64,000 nt of DNA from NCBI RefSeq assembly GCF_002591895.1, contig NZ_NISX01000001.1, forward strand, positions 62,001 to 126,000, given 5' to 3'. Below, piece after piece: positions 25,606-35,479 of this stretch (position 1 is its first letter; the number at the start of each line of letters is the position of its first letter). The notes below the pieces were generated by a model. The model had not been told where the DNA came from. It saw nothing but the letters and a program-made list of their open reading frames with translations, and searched no databases. This DNA comes from Lacimicrobium alkaliphilum (lineage in GTDB: Bacteria; Pseudomonadota; Gammaproteobacteria; Enterobacterales; Alteromonadaceae). Position numbers and translations under genes: made by a program.

Positions 25606-28101
25606 TTATTCAAAACCCAACGTAATCTGACCACGTATTTCACCATCCGGGAAAGCATCGGTATGGAAGTTAGTGTAAAGGCCACTGGCCTGCATTAATG
25701 CCATCTGATCTGCGTCCAGTGTTGCGTCCAGCGTCCATAAACCAGCTTCGGGGTTTTCCAGTGCCACTACCACAGGACCATTTTCACCGGTATCGCCGAC
25801 GTGAATATGTCCCGCATTAGGCGTAATGTCGCTCAGATTCAAAATGGCTTTAATAGTCATAGTGCTGGTATTCAGGGTAATCGCCCCGACACCACTGGCG
25901 GTTGTATCCACCGCTGGTACTTCCTGTGCGCCACTGGCGACAACACCGTAGACTTCAATGTTGGCCGGTGTTATCTGACCACGCAGTTCACCACCAGGAT
26001 TAGCCGGGGTATGTACATTGACGTAATGTCCCCCTTCAAGCAGTTGCGCTGCATTGGCCTCATCGATTACTGCACCGGCTGGGGTCATCCAGACATTCGC
26101 GTTATCAGGATGCTGTTCCAGGGTGACATATACCGGACCATTTTCTCCGGCATAACCGGCATGGATATGAGCCATCGAGGCATCTTCAACACCTGAGGTA
26201 ACTGCCACCAGTTTAACGGCCAGACTTTCAAGATTAACCGTTGCATAACCACTGCCGCTTGCCATGGAGTCCACCTGAGGGATCTCCTGGCTTCCACTTA
26301 ATGGGAAGGTGACCATAGCGACACCCTCAGCAAGGATCTGCCCTCTGACTTCACCACTGGGGTTTTCGTCGGTATGCACATTAAGATACCACTGGCCATT
26401 TTTCAGCGCACTGACCTGGCTATCCAGCAGGTTAGTCGGGTCTAATGTATAGGTATCCTCAGAAGTGGCTGTCAGAGGAAATGCTACCGGGCCATTCATG
26501 CCAATATCACCGGCATGAACATGTGCACCGGTTATGTTCTCTATACCTGAGGCATCCAGACTGACTGCAAAAAGACGGTTTTCCTCATCCAGCGAAACAG
26601 TGGCGGTTGCACTGCTGTCTGTCATAACTGCGGGTACTTCCTGAGCACCGCTAAGCGTAACGCTGAAAGATTCTGTTGTATTCAACATAACCGGCTCGGG
26701 CACACTGTCATCCACAACCACTGCCTGTAGCGGCAATCCACCGCCTGTGGCATCCATTGCGATAGCACTGATAACGTCACCCGCTGTCAGGTCTACCATC
26801 AATGGACCAATAGCGGCATCTTTGCTGCCCGCCGGTGTAATGGTCACATAGTAGATACCTGCATCCAGTTGTACATATCCGGTGTTTGCCAGATCTTCAG
26901 GATTGTAGGGAATATCAGCAAAATTTGGATCAGCGTCGCTGATATCGTCAGTGGCGGTCACATAGATATCCACGTCACCGGCCGTCGGCGCGTTATGGAT
27001 CAGGCGCACCTTAGCCGCAGTGGCCAGTGAACGATTATCATCAGCCAGAAGTGCCAGATTAATATCTGCCAGATTATTGGTGGCGATGGCGGTATAACTC
27101 ATTCCTACAGCCGGGCTGAGTGGAATGTCATCCAGCGCCACAATACTGTTGTCGGCATCTGCGACCACATCTACCAACAGATCTGTTGCCGGTACCGGCA
27201 GGTAATCCGTAGCATTGGGGTAGCTCAAACCGTCGAGCTGATAATGAATTGGCATTTCTGCGTTGTTGACCAGCACATCAACATCCGGGGAATCCGGGCT
27301 ACCATGAACTACCCGTAAGTTTGCACCGGTTTGGGAATCCCAGATTTTAGCCGAACCTTCACCATCGGCGGCAAGCAGGGTAACCGGAGATGTCCCTGCA
27401 CCGACGTTAGTCGTCGCAGCAATCATCAGATCAGCACCATCGCCAAGATCTACAGTTCCGGAGTCATAAACAACATTCTGCGTGCCTGCGGGAGTGAGGC
27501 GTATCTGGTACTCACCAGCGGTAACCTCTGCCTGCCCGGTGAATTCTGTAAATGATAATGTAGCCAGGGCCTGTGCACTACTCAGGTCGTCACCCGGCGC
27601 AGTGACATAAATATCAACCATAGGGGCGTCCGGAGCGGCATGTACAACCTGAACTCTGGCACTACCACTGGTGACATTGGTAACAGCATTTTCAATAATC
27701 AGTGGTTCGATGGTCTCAACTTTACCAATAGCAAGTACGTCGTATCGTGTGTCACCATCCAGTTCCAAATCTACCGGGCCAATCACCGTGCTGCTGGTTT
27801 GGTCGGGTAGTACTGCGTCGACCTGGACTGAGTAACTGCCTTCTTCAAGGGTTATCCAGGGAGATGAAACCTGATAATCCACATTCTCCAGTCCGGCCAG
27901 TATTTCATCTTCAGCAAGGACATTGACGCCAGGAGCGTCTTCAACCGCATGAGTAACCCGTACAAAAGTGTCAGCCGCTGCAGGCGGTGGAGCGGGGGCT
28001 GGCTCGGGAGTCTCTAATGTGTCGCTGTCACTATCGAGCCAGCAGCCAGAAAGCGCCAGCGATAAACCTGAGATCGCAAAGAGTTGCGTGATCCCTTTCA
28101 T
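25606..28101 (-). CDS. Multidomain lipoprotein with DUF4397 and CHRD repeats
   Basis: An 831-residue lipoprotein. The signal ends in the lipobox LSGC (Cys20), followed by a flexible Asp/Pro-rich linker (PEPAPAPPPAAA). About four DUF4397 modules follow (near residues 46-140, 147-245, 258-360 and 363-470), marked by FVRVTHAVEDAPGVNV, ARVQVVHAAPDAPMVDIYV, LRVVHGSPDSPDVDVLV and VRLIHNAPTAGDVDIYV. Three CHRD modules follow (about 482-592, 597-705 and 715-831), marked by GAQEVPAV, AHVHAGDIGMNGPV and SGEVRGQI. Expected at the outer membrane or cell surface. Function unknown. GAGGAGATA precedes the ATG. Confidence 0.85.
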   Translation of the reverse strand: MKGITQLFAISGLSLALSGCWLDSDSDTLETPEPAPAPPPAAADTFVRVTHAVEDAPGVNVLAEDEILAGLENVDYQVSSPWITLEEGSYSVQVDAVLPDQTSSTVIGPVDLELDGDTRYDVLAIGKVETIEPLIIENAVTNVTSGSARVQVVHAAPDAPMVDIYVTAPGDDLSSAQALATLSFTEFTGQAEVTAGEYQIRLTPAGTQNVVYDSGTVDLGDGADLMIAATTNVGAGTSPVTLLAADGEGSAKIWDSQTGANLRVVHGSPDSPDVDVLVNNAEMPIHYQLDGLSYPNATDYLPVPATDLLVDVVADADNSIVALDDIPLSPAVGMSYTAIATNNLADINLALLADDNRSLATAAKVRLIHNAPTAGDVDIYVTATDDISDADPNFADIPYNPEDLANTGYVQLDAGIYYVTITPAGSKDAAIGPLMVDLTAGDVISAIAMDATGGGLPLQAVVVDDSVPEPVMLNTTESFSVTLSGAQEVPAVMTDSSATATVSLDEENRLFAVSLDASGIENITGAHVHAGDIGMNGPVAFPLTATSEDTYTLDPTNLLDSQVSALKNGQWYLNVHTDENPSGEVRGQILAEGVAMVTFPLSGSQEIPQVDSMASGSGYATVNLESLAVKLVAVTSGVEDASMAHIHAGYAGENGPVYVTLEQHPDNANVWMTPAGAVIDEANAAQLLEGGHYVNVHTPANPGGELRGQITPANIEVYGVVASGAQEVPAVDTTASGVGAITLNTSTMTIKAILNLSDITPNAGHIHVGDTGENGPVVVALENPEAGLWTLDATLDADQMALMQASGLYTNFHTDAFPDGEIRGQITLGFE

Positions 28102-28303
28102 AGTTATCTCCTCGTTGTTGTTAGTGCCTTTGCGACTACGGGGGGGATTGTGGAAGGGATCACATTTATTTAACAGGTTGCGAAAGCATATATGTTCAAA
28201 AATTAGAATGATATTGCCTATTTATTGCGATTTTAATTCTTTTTAATCGTATTAAAATTCCATCATAGAAATTGTTCAGGAAAATATGCAAGGAGTCTAA
28301 ACG

Positions 28304-28915
28304 ATGAAAAATGTTCTGATAATCAACAGCAGTCTTAATGGCAGTGCCGGTAATTCTAATCAACTGACGGCAAGTTTTGTCAGTCAGTTGCAACAACAAG
28401 CAGAGGTTAAACTGACTCAGCGTGATCTGTATGACGCAAACCTGCCTCACCTTAGTAGTGAGGAAATGCAGGCCTGGATGACAGACAAGTCCGAGCGCAG
28501 CGAAGAACAACAGCAATTGGCTGCTGTGTCTGACCAGCTTATTGAAGAGATACAGCAAAGCGACATTGTGGTGATTGGCATGCCAATGTATAACTTTGGT
28601 GTACCTTCTGTATTCAAAGCCTGGATTGACCGGATTGCAAGGGCGGGTATCACATTCAGATATACAGAAAATGGGCCGCAGGGGCTGATTGAGGGTAAAA
28701 AGGTCTATGTATTGGCAGCTCGCGGTGGTTTGTATGTCGGTACTGAGAAAGACAGTCAGAGTCAATACCTTAAAGACGTTCTCAGTTTTATTGGTATGAG
28801 CGACATTGAATTTGTCTACGCCGAGGGCCTCGCCATGGGGGAGGAATCAGCCCAGCAAAGTTTTGTTCAGGCAAATGATAAAATTTTTGAACTTATTGAA
28901 AAACAGATTGCCTGA
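28304..28915 (+). CDS. azoR: FMN-dependent NADH-azoreductase
   Basis: Flavodoxin-fold NADH:quinone/azo reductase that protects against quinones and thiol stress. The 203-residue protein shows the FMN phosphate loop (NSSLNGSAGNSNQLT), IVVIGMPMYNFGVPSVFKAWIDRIARAGITF and the AARGGLY flavin contact, all standard for AzoR. GGAG lies nine bases before the ATG. A strong terminator follows at 28979-29007, so the gene is probably monocistronic. Confidence 0.93.
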   Translation: MKNVLIINSSLNGSAGNSNQLTASFVSQLQQQAEVKLTQRDLYDANLPHLSSEEMQAWMTDKSERSEEQQQLAAVSDQLIEEIQQSDIVVIGMPMYNFGVPSVFKAWIDRIARAGITFRYTENGPQGLIEGKKVYVLAARGGLYVGTEKDSQSQYLKDVLSFIGMSDIEFVYAEGLAMGEESAQQSFVQANDKIFELIEKQIA

Positions 28916-28978
28916 ATATTTGCAGTGAGTAAGGGTTTTACCCTTATGAAAGTGTGTTCCTAGTTGAGTGTGCTCTTT

Positions 28979-29007
28979 AAGCCCCATCATCCGATGGGGC
29001 TTTTTTT
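28979..29007 (+). terminator. Rho-independent terminator after azoR
   Basis: AAGCCCCATC-ATCC-GATGGGGC followed by seven T residues, a canonical terminator. A weaker TAAGGGT-TTT-ACCCTTA hairpin precedes it at about 28930-28946. Confidence 0.9.
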
Positions 29008-29072
29008 ATGTACGCTCAAGGAGAGTGCGCCGAAAATATCGGGAATACTTTCGGCGATGTGCGGGCAAGGAC

Positions 29073-29140
29073 GTAGGTTGGACTTCAGTCCAACAGCAAT
29101 GTTTACTTCAACACCGTTGTCGGAATAAATTCCAATCTAC
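29073..29140. repeat. REP-like inverted repeat overlapping the glutathione peroxidase stop
   Basis: GTAGGTTGGA (29073-29082) pairs with TCCAATCTAC (29131-29140) with one mismatch. Inside lie GTTGGACT-TC-AGTCCAAC and the element TTGTCGGAATAAATTCCAA. The right arm covers the stop codon of the glutathione peroxidase gene. Similar GTTGGACTTCAGTCCAAC repeats occur between genes in many marine gammaproteobacteria. Confidence 0.65.
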
Positions 29141-29685
29141 AGATTGCTGGCCAATGTCTGCTCCAGAGTTTCTATAAAATCTTCATCTAATGGTTTGGTA
29201 AAAGACGTGTATGACTCCACCACATCACCATTGGCATCGACCAGATATTTATAGAAATTCCACTTTGGTGTCGTGCCAGACTTTTCTGCAAGCATGCGAT
29301 AAAGTGGGTCTGCATCGTCACCTCTGACCGGCATGGGTTCAAACATAGGAAACTGAACACCATAGGTCAGTTCACACAGCTCAGCGGTTTTGGATTCGTC
29401 TTCATCCTCCTGATTGAAGTCATGAGATGGAAAGCCCAGCACCACAAAGCCTTTGTCTTTATAGTCTGAATACAACTTTTCCAGCCCTTCAAACTGCTCC
29501 GTAAAGCCGCAGTAGCTGGCAGTATTGACGAAAAGCAGGGTTTTTCCCTGAAAGCTCTCACACAGGTTAACCGTTTCCTGTGAGTTAAGTTTGCGCTTTA
29601 CATATTTGAGCAGGTCAGGGCACTGATTGGCACTGGCGGTTCCTGCCACCAAACTGATAAACAATGCAATAAAACGTTTTTTCAT
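29137..29685 (-). CDS. Glutathione peroxidase family protein, secreted
   Basis: Thiol peroxidase of the glutathione peroxidase family. The ATG at 29685 starts a clear signal peptide (MKKRFIALFISLVAGTASA), so the 182-residue protein should act in the periplasm. The catalytic cysteine is in NTASYCGFTEQFEGL and the resolving Trp-Asn in KWNFYKYLVD. The second motif reads LGFPSHDFNQED, where many relatives have GFPCNQFGQQE. The cysteine of that block is therefore missing, which may change the reductant. The stop codon lies within a REP-like repeat. Confidence 0.85.
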   Translation of the reverse strand: MKKRFIALFISLVAGTASANQCPDLLKYVKRKLNSQETVNLCESFQGKTLLFVNTASYCGFTEQFEGLEKLYSDYKDKGFVVLGFPSHDFNQEDEDESKTAELCELTYGVQFPMFEPMPVRGDDADPLYRMLAEKSGTTPKWNFYKYLVDANGDVVESYTSFTKPLDEDFIETLEQTLASNL

Positions 29686-29827
29686 GGGACTACCTTGAAG
29701 ATTAGGGTAAAAGTATGTTCGGACTTTACGCCCGTTAGTGCAACAAAGATCAGTGCAAATTTGCGCAACTGAATTAAATTGCGCTTTAATGGGCGGAATT
29801 ACTGATGCCAATTGAGGAATAATAAGA

Positions 29828-32317
29828 ATGCTGAAAAGCCCTAAAACGTTACTGGTGCTGACTATTTGTGCAGGCCTTAGCGCCTGTGCCGCCACACAGA
29901 CACCACAAAGCAGCGCAACACAGGAAACAGCCTCGGCACCGAAAAAGACAGTAGAGGCGGCCAAACCTCATAGTGCATCCGGTGACACGATCACGTTAGA
30001 GCAGATTATGGCCGATCCCGACTGGCTGGGTCGTCAGCCGGAGTCGCCTTATTGGGGACTGGATAGTGTGACTGTGCGTTATCAGCGTAAACAACAAGGC
30101 TCTGAGGTACGTAATATCTGGCAGACCAGTGCTGCCGAAGGAGGCAATGGCAGCCCGGTTGATCTGGCTGAGTATCATCTGGCTGATAATGAACAGAGAG
30201 TTTTTAATCAGGACTACAGCAAAGTAGCCTGGTTGTTTGAGGGGAATCTTTATGTAAAAGATATGACCTCCGGCAAGGTTATGCAGCTGACTCGTTCAGA
30301 TCAGTCAAAAAAACACCCGATGTTTTTGCTGGATGGCAGGCTGGCCTATCAGAGTAATAACAGTATTCATGTTATCGATCCTGATAGCGGGCTCAGCAGG
30401 CAACTGGTGAGCTGGAAGTTCAGTGAAGCCCCCAAGGCACTTGAGGAGCCGGATGACTACCTGGCCAAAAAGCAACTTGAGTTGATTAAATATGTGGGTA
30501 AAAAGCGCCAGGAGAGAAAGCATCAGTTTGATAAGAAGCAGTCTCTGAAGGCTGGAAATGCCACCATGGTGCCGGAGCCTTTCTATTTCGACCCGGACTA
30601 TGAAACCGTGCAGGCCAGCTTGTCACCAGATGGCCAGCGTCTGATCCTTGCGATTCAGGAAGATGTACCGCAGCGTGATGACGACGACATCATGCCTAAC
30701 TATATCGGCGAAGATGGCCGTATAAAAACCGAATCGGTCAGACGTATGGTGGTGGATGCAAAGCCCCATAGTCAGGAGCTTTGGTTGCTGGATCTGCAGA
30801 ATCATAGCCAGGCGAAACTGGGTTATGAGTCATTGCCGGGATACAACGAAGATGTGTTGGCTGAGGTTAAACGTGAAAATGCCGAGGCAAAAGGTGAGAG
30901 CTATACCACCAACAGGTTACCTCGTGATATTGGTCTGATTACTGACTGGTACTGGACACAGAGTGCCATAAACTGGCATAGCAATGGTCAGCAGGTAGCA
31001 GTGATGCTCAAAGCCTGGGATAACAAAGATCGCTGGATTGCCACAGTGGACTTTGACGATAACCGTCTGGTGAGTGAGCATCGCCTGCACGATGATGCGT
31101 GGATCAACTATAAGTTCAACAGCTTTGGCTGGCTGAATAATAGTGAGACCCTGTATTTTCTGTCAGAGCAGTCTGGCTATGCACACCTTTATACCAAAAC
31201 GCCCGGTGCTAAAGAGCTGGCGATAACTTATGGTGATTATGAGGTGGACGACCTGACACTGACCAGGGATGACAGCCATATTTACTTCCGTGCCAATATC
31301 AAACACCCGGGGATTTATGAAATCTATCGCGTGAATCTCAGAGATGGTGAAATCGAAGCCATGACGGACATGGGTGGCAATAACCAGTATGTGCTCAGCC
31401 CCGATGAAACCCAGCTGTTACTTACCCATGGTACAGTGACTATGCCAGAAGAGCTGTATGTGCAAAAAGCAGAAATTGGTGCCAGACCGGTAAAGCTGAC
31501 AGATACTGTGAGTGAGGCATTTAAATCTATGCCCTGGTCAGCACCTAAAATTGTGCCAGTCCCGTCAAGCCATACCGATAAGCCGATTTATTCCAAGGTA
31601 TATCTGCCAGAGGACTATCAGGCCGGTGAACCCAGAAAGGCAGTTGTTTTCAATCATGGTGCCGGTTACCTGCAGAATTCTCATCTGGGCTGGTCAGGCT
31701 ATTTCCGCGAATTTATGTTCCATAGTATGCTGGTGCAGCAAGGGTATGTGGTCATGGATATGGATTATCGTGCCTCTCAGGGCTACGGCCGCGACTGGCG
31801 CACCGCTATTTACCGGCAAATGGGAACCCCGGAAACCCAGGATCTGCAGGATGGGGTAAAATGGTTAACACAAAATGCCAACGTCGATGGCAATGAAATT
31901 TGTACCTATGGTGGTTCTTACGGTGGCTTTATGACCTTTATGGCGTTGTTTACCGCACCGGACTTGTTCCAGTGTGGTGCTGCGCTGCGACCGGTTACTG
32001 ACTGGGCTTATTATAACAGGCCTTATACCAGCAATATTCTCAACACACCCAATGTGGATGAGCTGGCCTATACCCGCAGTTCCCCCATATACTATGCCGA
32101 AGGATTACAGAAGCCTTTGCTGATCAATGCACCCATGGTAGACAACAATGTATTTTTTGTGGATGTGGTGCGGTTGGTACAACGTTTGATTGAGTTGGAA
32201 AAAACCGACTTTGAAACGGCTATTTATCCGGTAGAGCCTCATGGTTTTCGTCAGCCCAGTTCCTGGCTTGATGAATACCGTCGTATTTATAAGCTATTTG
32301 AAGAAAATCTGAACTAA
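29828..32317 (+). CDS. S9 family peptidase, lipoprotein (dipeptidyl-peptidase IV-like)
   Basis: An 829-residue prolyl-oligopeptidase family serine peptidase. The N-terminus is a lipoprotein signal ending in GLSAC (Cys20), followed by a Thr/Ser/Ala-rich linker, so it is probably anchored to the outer membrane facing the periplasm. The middle (about 60-560) should form the beta-propeller. The C-terminal alpha/beta hydrolase has Ser697 (GGSYGGF), Asp772 (APMVDNNVFF) and His805 (EPHGFRQP). Divergent from the glutathione peroxidase gene. A terminator follows the stop. Confidence 0.88.
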   Translation: MLKSPKTLLVLTICAGLSACAATQTPQSSATQETASAPKKTVEAAKPHSASGDTITLEQIMADPDWLGRQPESPYWGLDSVTVRYQRKQQGSEVRNIWQTSAAEGGNGSPVDLAEYHLADNEQRVFNQDYSKVAWLFEGNLYVKDMTSGKVMQLTRSDQSKKHPMFLLDGRLAYQSNNSIHVIDPDSGLSRQLVSWKFSEAPKALEEPDDYLAKKQLELIKYVGKKRQERKHQFDKKQSLKAGNATMVPEPFYFDPDYETVQASLSPDGQRLILAIQEDVPQRDDDDIMPNYIGEDGRIKTESVRRMVVDAKPHSQELWLLDLQNHSQAKLGYESLPGYNEDVLAEVKRENAEAKGESYTTNRLPRDIGLITDWYWTQSAINWHSNGQQVAVMLKAWDNKDRWIATVDFDDNRLVSEHRLHDDAWINYKFNSFGWLNNSETLYFLSEQSGYAHLYTKTPGAKELAITYGDYEVDDLTLTRDDSHIYFRANIKHPGIYEIYRVNLRDGEIEAMTDMGGNNQYVLSPDETQLLLTHGTVTMPEELYVQKAEIGARPVKLTDTVSEAFKSMPWSAPKIVPVPSSHTDKPIYSKVYLPEDYQAGEPRKAVVFNHGAGYLQNSHLGWSGYFREFMFHSMLVQQGYVVMDMDYRASQGYGRDWRTAIYRQMGTPETQDLQDGVKWLTQNANVDGNEICTYGGSYGGFMTFMALFTAPDLFQCGAALRPVTDWAYYNRPYTSNILNTPNVDELAYTRSSPIYYAEGLQKPLLINAPMVDNNVFFVDVVRLVQRLIELEKTDFETAIYPVEPHGFRQPSSWLDEYRRIYKLFEENLN

Positions 32318-32334
32318 ACCGGTATATATCAATA

Positions 32335-32370
32335 AAAAAGCCCCTGTAGCGCAAGTTACAGGGGCTTTTT
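32335..32370 (+). terminator. Rho-independent terminator after the S9 peptidase
   Basis: AAGCCCCTGTA-GCGCAAGT-TACAGGGGCTT followed by T residues; canonical form, 18 bases after the stop codon. Confidence 0.9.
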
Positions 32371-32435
32371 TATCAGCTATAGAACGCGGTCTTAAAGGAA
32401 ATTTAACCGCGGAGGATAGAAGGGCTTAGTATCTT

Positions 32436-32500
32436 CGCGCCTTTGCGCCTCAGCGAGATCAAGCAAAAGCAGAATGATCTCGCAAAGGCGCGGGGGGCGC
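32436..32500. repeat. Inverted repeat CGCGCCTTTGCG / CGCAAAGGCGCG
   Basis: CGCGCCTTTGCGCCTCAGCG with AGATCA pairs with TGATCTCGCAAAGGCGCG across a short A-rich loop. The same CTTTGCGCCTC motif occurs near copies A and B and again near 32766-32850. The 32372-32863 stretch holds no gene, only such repeats. Confidence 0.6.
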
Positions 32501-32679
32501 AAAGAAGAACAATATCGTGTAGATACAAGGGTCCAATTTATTGGACTTGTGCGGCCAACTCGCGTTGTCAGACGAACAATTTTCATCCTTCGGTTCGCAA
32601 AACAATACATCCCTGTATTCGCATTCGCCCCTACAACAATCCTGTATCTCTGCGAGATAACACTGTGCTGTCAAAGGAG

Positions 32680-32772
32680 CTGGGCACGCCCGATATCGAC
32701 ATTCGGGCATGACAGGCGGTCATTCCCGCATGCTTTTGGCGGGAATCCAGTGCCTTTGATGATGGTACATTT
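32680..32772 (-). repeat. Dispersed hairpin repeat, copy C (inverted)
   Basis: On the minus strand this reads CACTGGATTCCCGCCAAAAG, GCGGGAATGACCGCC, then TGCCCGAATGTCG with TATCGGGCG, matching copies A and B in order. It lies between the S9 peptidase terminator and the ppc 3' end. Confidence 0.75.
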
Positions 32773-32863
32773 ACCGCGGAGACGCTGAGGCCGCAGAGAT
32801 TTTTATCTCTGGTCACTTTCACCTCCGCGTTCTCTGCGACTTTGCGGTAGAACGCTTTTAGTC

Positions 32864-35479
32864 CTAGCCGGTGTTGCGCATCCCTACTGCGATACCCGCT
32901 ATGGCTACCATCATGGCCCGCTCCAGCACGGGATTCGCATCGCTTTGATTGCGAACACGATGCAGCAGTTCTACCTGAAGCATATGCAAAGGTTCAAGGT
33001 AACCAGCACGGATTTGCATAGATTCCTTGCCCTGAGGATCCTGCTCCATTGAGCTGTTCTGCTTCATTAACTGCAATAGCAATGCCTGGCTATGTGCCAG
33101 TTCGTCACGTAGCCCTTTACCAAAGTGACGCAATTCTTCTGGCACCAGACGTTTGTCATACTCCAGCGCAATGCGTGGGTCGGCTTTGGCAAAAACCATA
33201 TCCAGCATCGACAGGCGTGTTTTAAAAAACGGCCAGTGCTCAATCATTTGCTCCAGCATGTCTTGCTTACCATCTTGTATCGCCGTTTCCACAGCTTTCA
33301 TCACGCCCAGCCAGGAAGGTAGCACCATGCGATTCTGCGCCCAGGCAAAGATCCAGGGAATCGCGCGCAGGCTCTCTACACCGCCATCAGGCTTGCGTTT
33401 TGACGGGCGACTACCCAGTGGCAGTTTACCCAGTTCTTCCTCAGGCGTAGCTGCACGGAAATAAGGTACAAACTCCGGATCATCTCTGACCACATGGCGA
33501 TAATTGTCTCTGCCGTGTGCGGCCATCGTTCTAATCAATTCGCGCCAATCATCTTTGGGTGCGGGAGGAGGCAGTAACATTCCCTCAAGAATGGCACTGG
33601 CGTAGAGCTTAAGGCTGCGTTTGGCCAGCGGCGGCATGCCGAACTTATAACGTATGGTTTCGCCCTGCTCGGTAACCCGGAAACCGCCTTTGAGTGAACC
33701 CGGTGGCTGAGACAATATCGCAGCATGGGCTGGTAAACCACCACGGCCGATTGTGCCACCGCGGCCATGAAATAACGTCAGGTTAACACCCATCTCGTCA
33801 GTCAGAGCTACCAGTTTTTCCTGTGATTCATATTGTGCCCAGCCTGCTGCCAGGGCACCGGCATCTTTAGCCGAATCTGAGTAGCCGATCATGACAAATT
33901 GCTGACTCTGGATATAGCCACGATACCAGTCAATATCCAGTAACTTGCCGATTACATCCGGAGCGTTGTTGAGATCTTCCAGGGTTTCAAACAGGGGAGC
34001 CACGGGCATTGGCCAGTCAATTCCTGCTTCATTGAGCAACAGTTGCACACACAGGATGTCTGAGGGTTGGCTGGCCATTGAAATCACATAAATTCCAAAG
34101 CCCTGCTGGTCGTTTTCAGCCAACACCTGGCAGGTCTCTAACACTTCCTTTGCCTCATCAGACGGTTGCCATTTTCGTGGCATCAATGGCCGTTTGGAGG
34201 CCAGCTCTCTGAGCAGGAATGATTGTTTGTCTTCCTCACTCCAGCTCAGATAATCTCCGATACCGAGATAGCGTGTTACTTCGCTGAGTACCTGACTATG
34301 GCGCTCGGAGTGCTGACGCACATCCAGCTTGAGCAGGTGAATGCCAAAGCAATGGGCGCGGCGGATAGTATCCAGCAATTCACTGTTGGCGACGATATCC
34401 AGACCCGTCTCTGTTAACGAGTGATAACAAAGCATCAGCGGTTCGAGCAATTCATTTTGGCGAGTGATCCAATTCGACTGATCAACTCTCTTGCCGTCGA
34501 GAACATCATCAATACCATCATGGGTTGCTTCTAACCTGTCGCGAAGCTGACGCAATATATAGCGATAGGGTTCGCGATGTTCACCGGCTTTGTGCCTGAG
34601 CGCATCATTACAATCACTCATCGACAGCTCAACCTGAAGCTTGTTGATGTCACGATAAAACAATCTGGCAGCGGTTTTTCGAGCCAGCAAAAGCACTTTG
34701 GCAGTCACGTCTGCTGTGACAAAGGGGTTGCCATCGCGATCACCGCCCATCCATGAAGAAAAGCGAATAGGACAGGCATCCAGTGGCAGGCTCTCAGAAA
34801 AATGCTGTCTGAAACTGGCGTTCATTTCACGCAGACAGGCTGGCACTGCATCCCAGAGGGAATTTTCAATTACTGAGAACCCCCACTGTGCTTCGTCAAC
34901 CGGCGTAGGACGCTCGGAACGGATTTCCTCTGTATGCCAGGCCTGACTGATCAGGGCAGCAATGCGGTCAAGAAGTGCTTTACGCTCATTTTTATCGGGT
35001 TTTTTACCGTTAATATCGGCCAGGCAATTGGCCAGCTCACTATATTTATGGATAAGCGTTCGGCGGGTGACTTCTGTGGGGTGGGCCGTTAACACCAGAT
35101 CAATTTTAAGTTGCTTCAGTGCCGTGGCGAAATCTGTTGCCGGTGCTTCTGACTGATTCAGTTTTTGGTGCAGCTCTGCCAGTGGATCATTGGTATCTTG
35201 TGAACTGTTATATTCCTGTTCTGCAATATTGGCCAGGTTCAAAAACTGTGCAAAGGCCCGGCCAACGGTTAATAGCTGTTCATCTTCAAGCTCACTAAAC
35301 AGCTTCTGTAAAGCCTGAGTGGCGGATGCTTCACCTTGCGCTGAGCTTCGGCCTTGTTTGCGAATGCTCTCAATTCGCTCAAGCCACTGTTTACCCAGTT
35401 GGGCTTCGATGGTTTCACCGAGAACACTGCCGAGTTGACGTACCGTATCCATCAACTGATGATCTATCGTCTCTGTCAT
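32864..35479 (-). CDS. ppc: Phosphoenolpyruvate carboxylase
   Basis: Carboxylates phosphoenolpyruvate to oxaloacetate, the main anaplerotic reaction. The 871-residue protein is full length. Key motifs are VLTAHPTEVTRRTL with the catalytic His, SSWMGGDRDGNPFV, MIGYSDSAKDAGALAAGW, LFHGRGGTIGRGG and the C-terminal AGIAVGMRNTG that contributes to the aspartate inhibitor site. Start ATG at 35479. The gene stands alone; the upstream 355 bases probably carry its promoter. Confidence 0.96.
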   Translation of the reverse strand: MTETIDHQLMDTVRQLGSVLGETIEAQLGKQWLERIESIRKQGRSSAQGEASATQALQKLFSELEDEQLLTVGRAFAQFLNLANIAEQEYNSSQDTNDPLAELHQKLNQSEAPATDFATALKQLKIDLVLTAHPTEVTRRTLIHKYSELANCLADINGKKPDKNERKALLDRIAALISQAWHTEEIRSERPTPVDEAQWGFSVIENSLWDAVPACLREMNASFRQHFSESLPLDACPIRFSSWMGGDRDGNPFVTADVTAKVLLLARKTAARLFYRDINKLQVELSMSDCNDALRHKAGEHREPYRYILRQLRDRLEATHDGIDDVLDGKRVDQSNWITRQNELLEPLMLCYHSLTETGLDIVANSELLDTIRRAHCFGIHLLKLDVRQHSERHSQVLSEVTRYLGIGDYLSWSEEDKQSFLLRELASKRPLMPRKWQPSDEAKEVLETCQVLAENDQQGFGIYVISMASQPSDILCVQLLLNEAGIDWPMPVAPLFETLEDLNNAPDVIGKLLDIDWYRGYIQSQQFVMIGYSDSAKDAGALAAGWAQYESQEKLVALTDEMGVNLTLFHGRGGTIGRGGLPAHAAILSQPPGSLKGGFRVTEQGETIRYKFGMPPLAKRSLKLYASAILEGMLLPPPAPKDDWRELIRTMAAHGRDNYRHVVRDDPEFVPYFRAATPEEELGKLPLGSRPSKRKPDGGVESLRAIPWIFAWAQNRMVLPSWLGVMKAVETAIQDGKQDMLEQMIEHWPFFKTRLSMLDMVFAKADPRIALEYDKRLVPEELRHFGKGLRDELAHSQALLLQLMKQNSSMEQDPQGKESMQIRAGYLEPLHMLQVELLHRVRNQSDANPVLERAMMVAIAGIAVGMRNTG

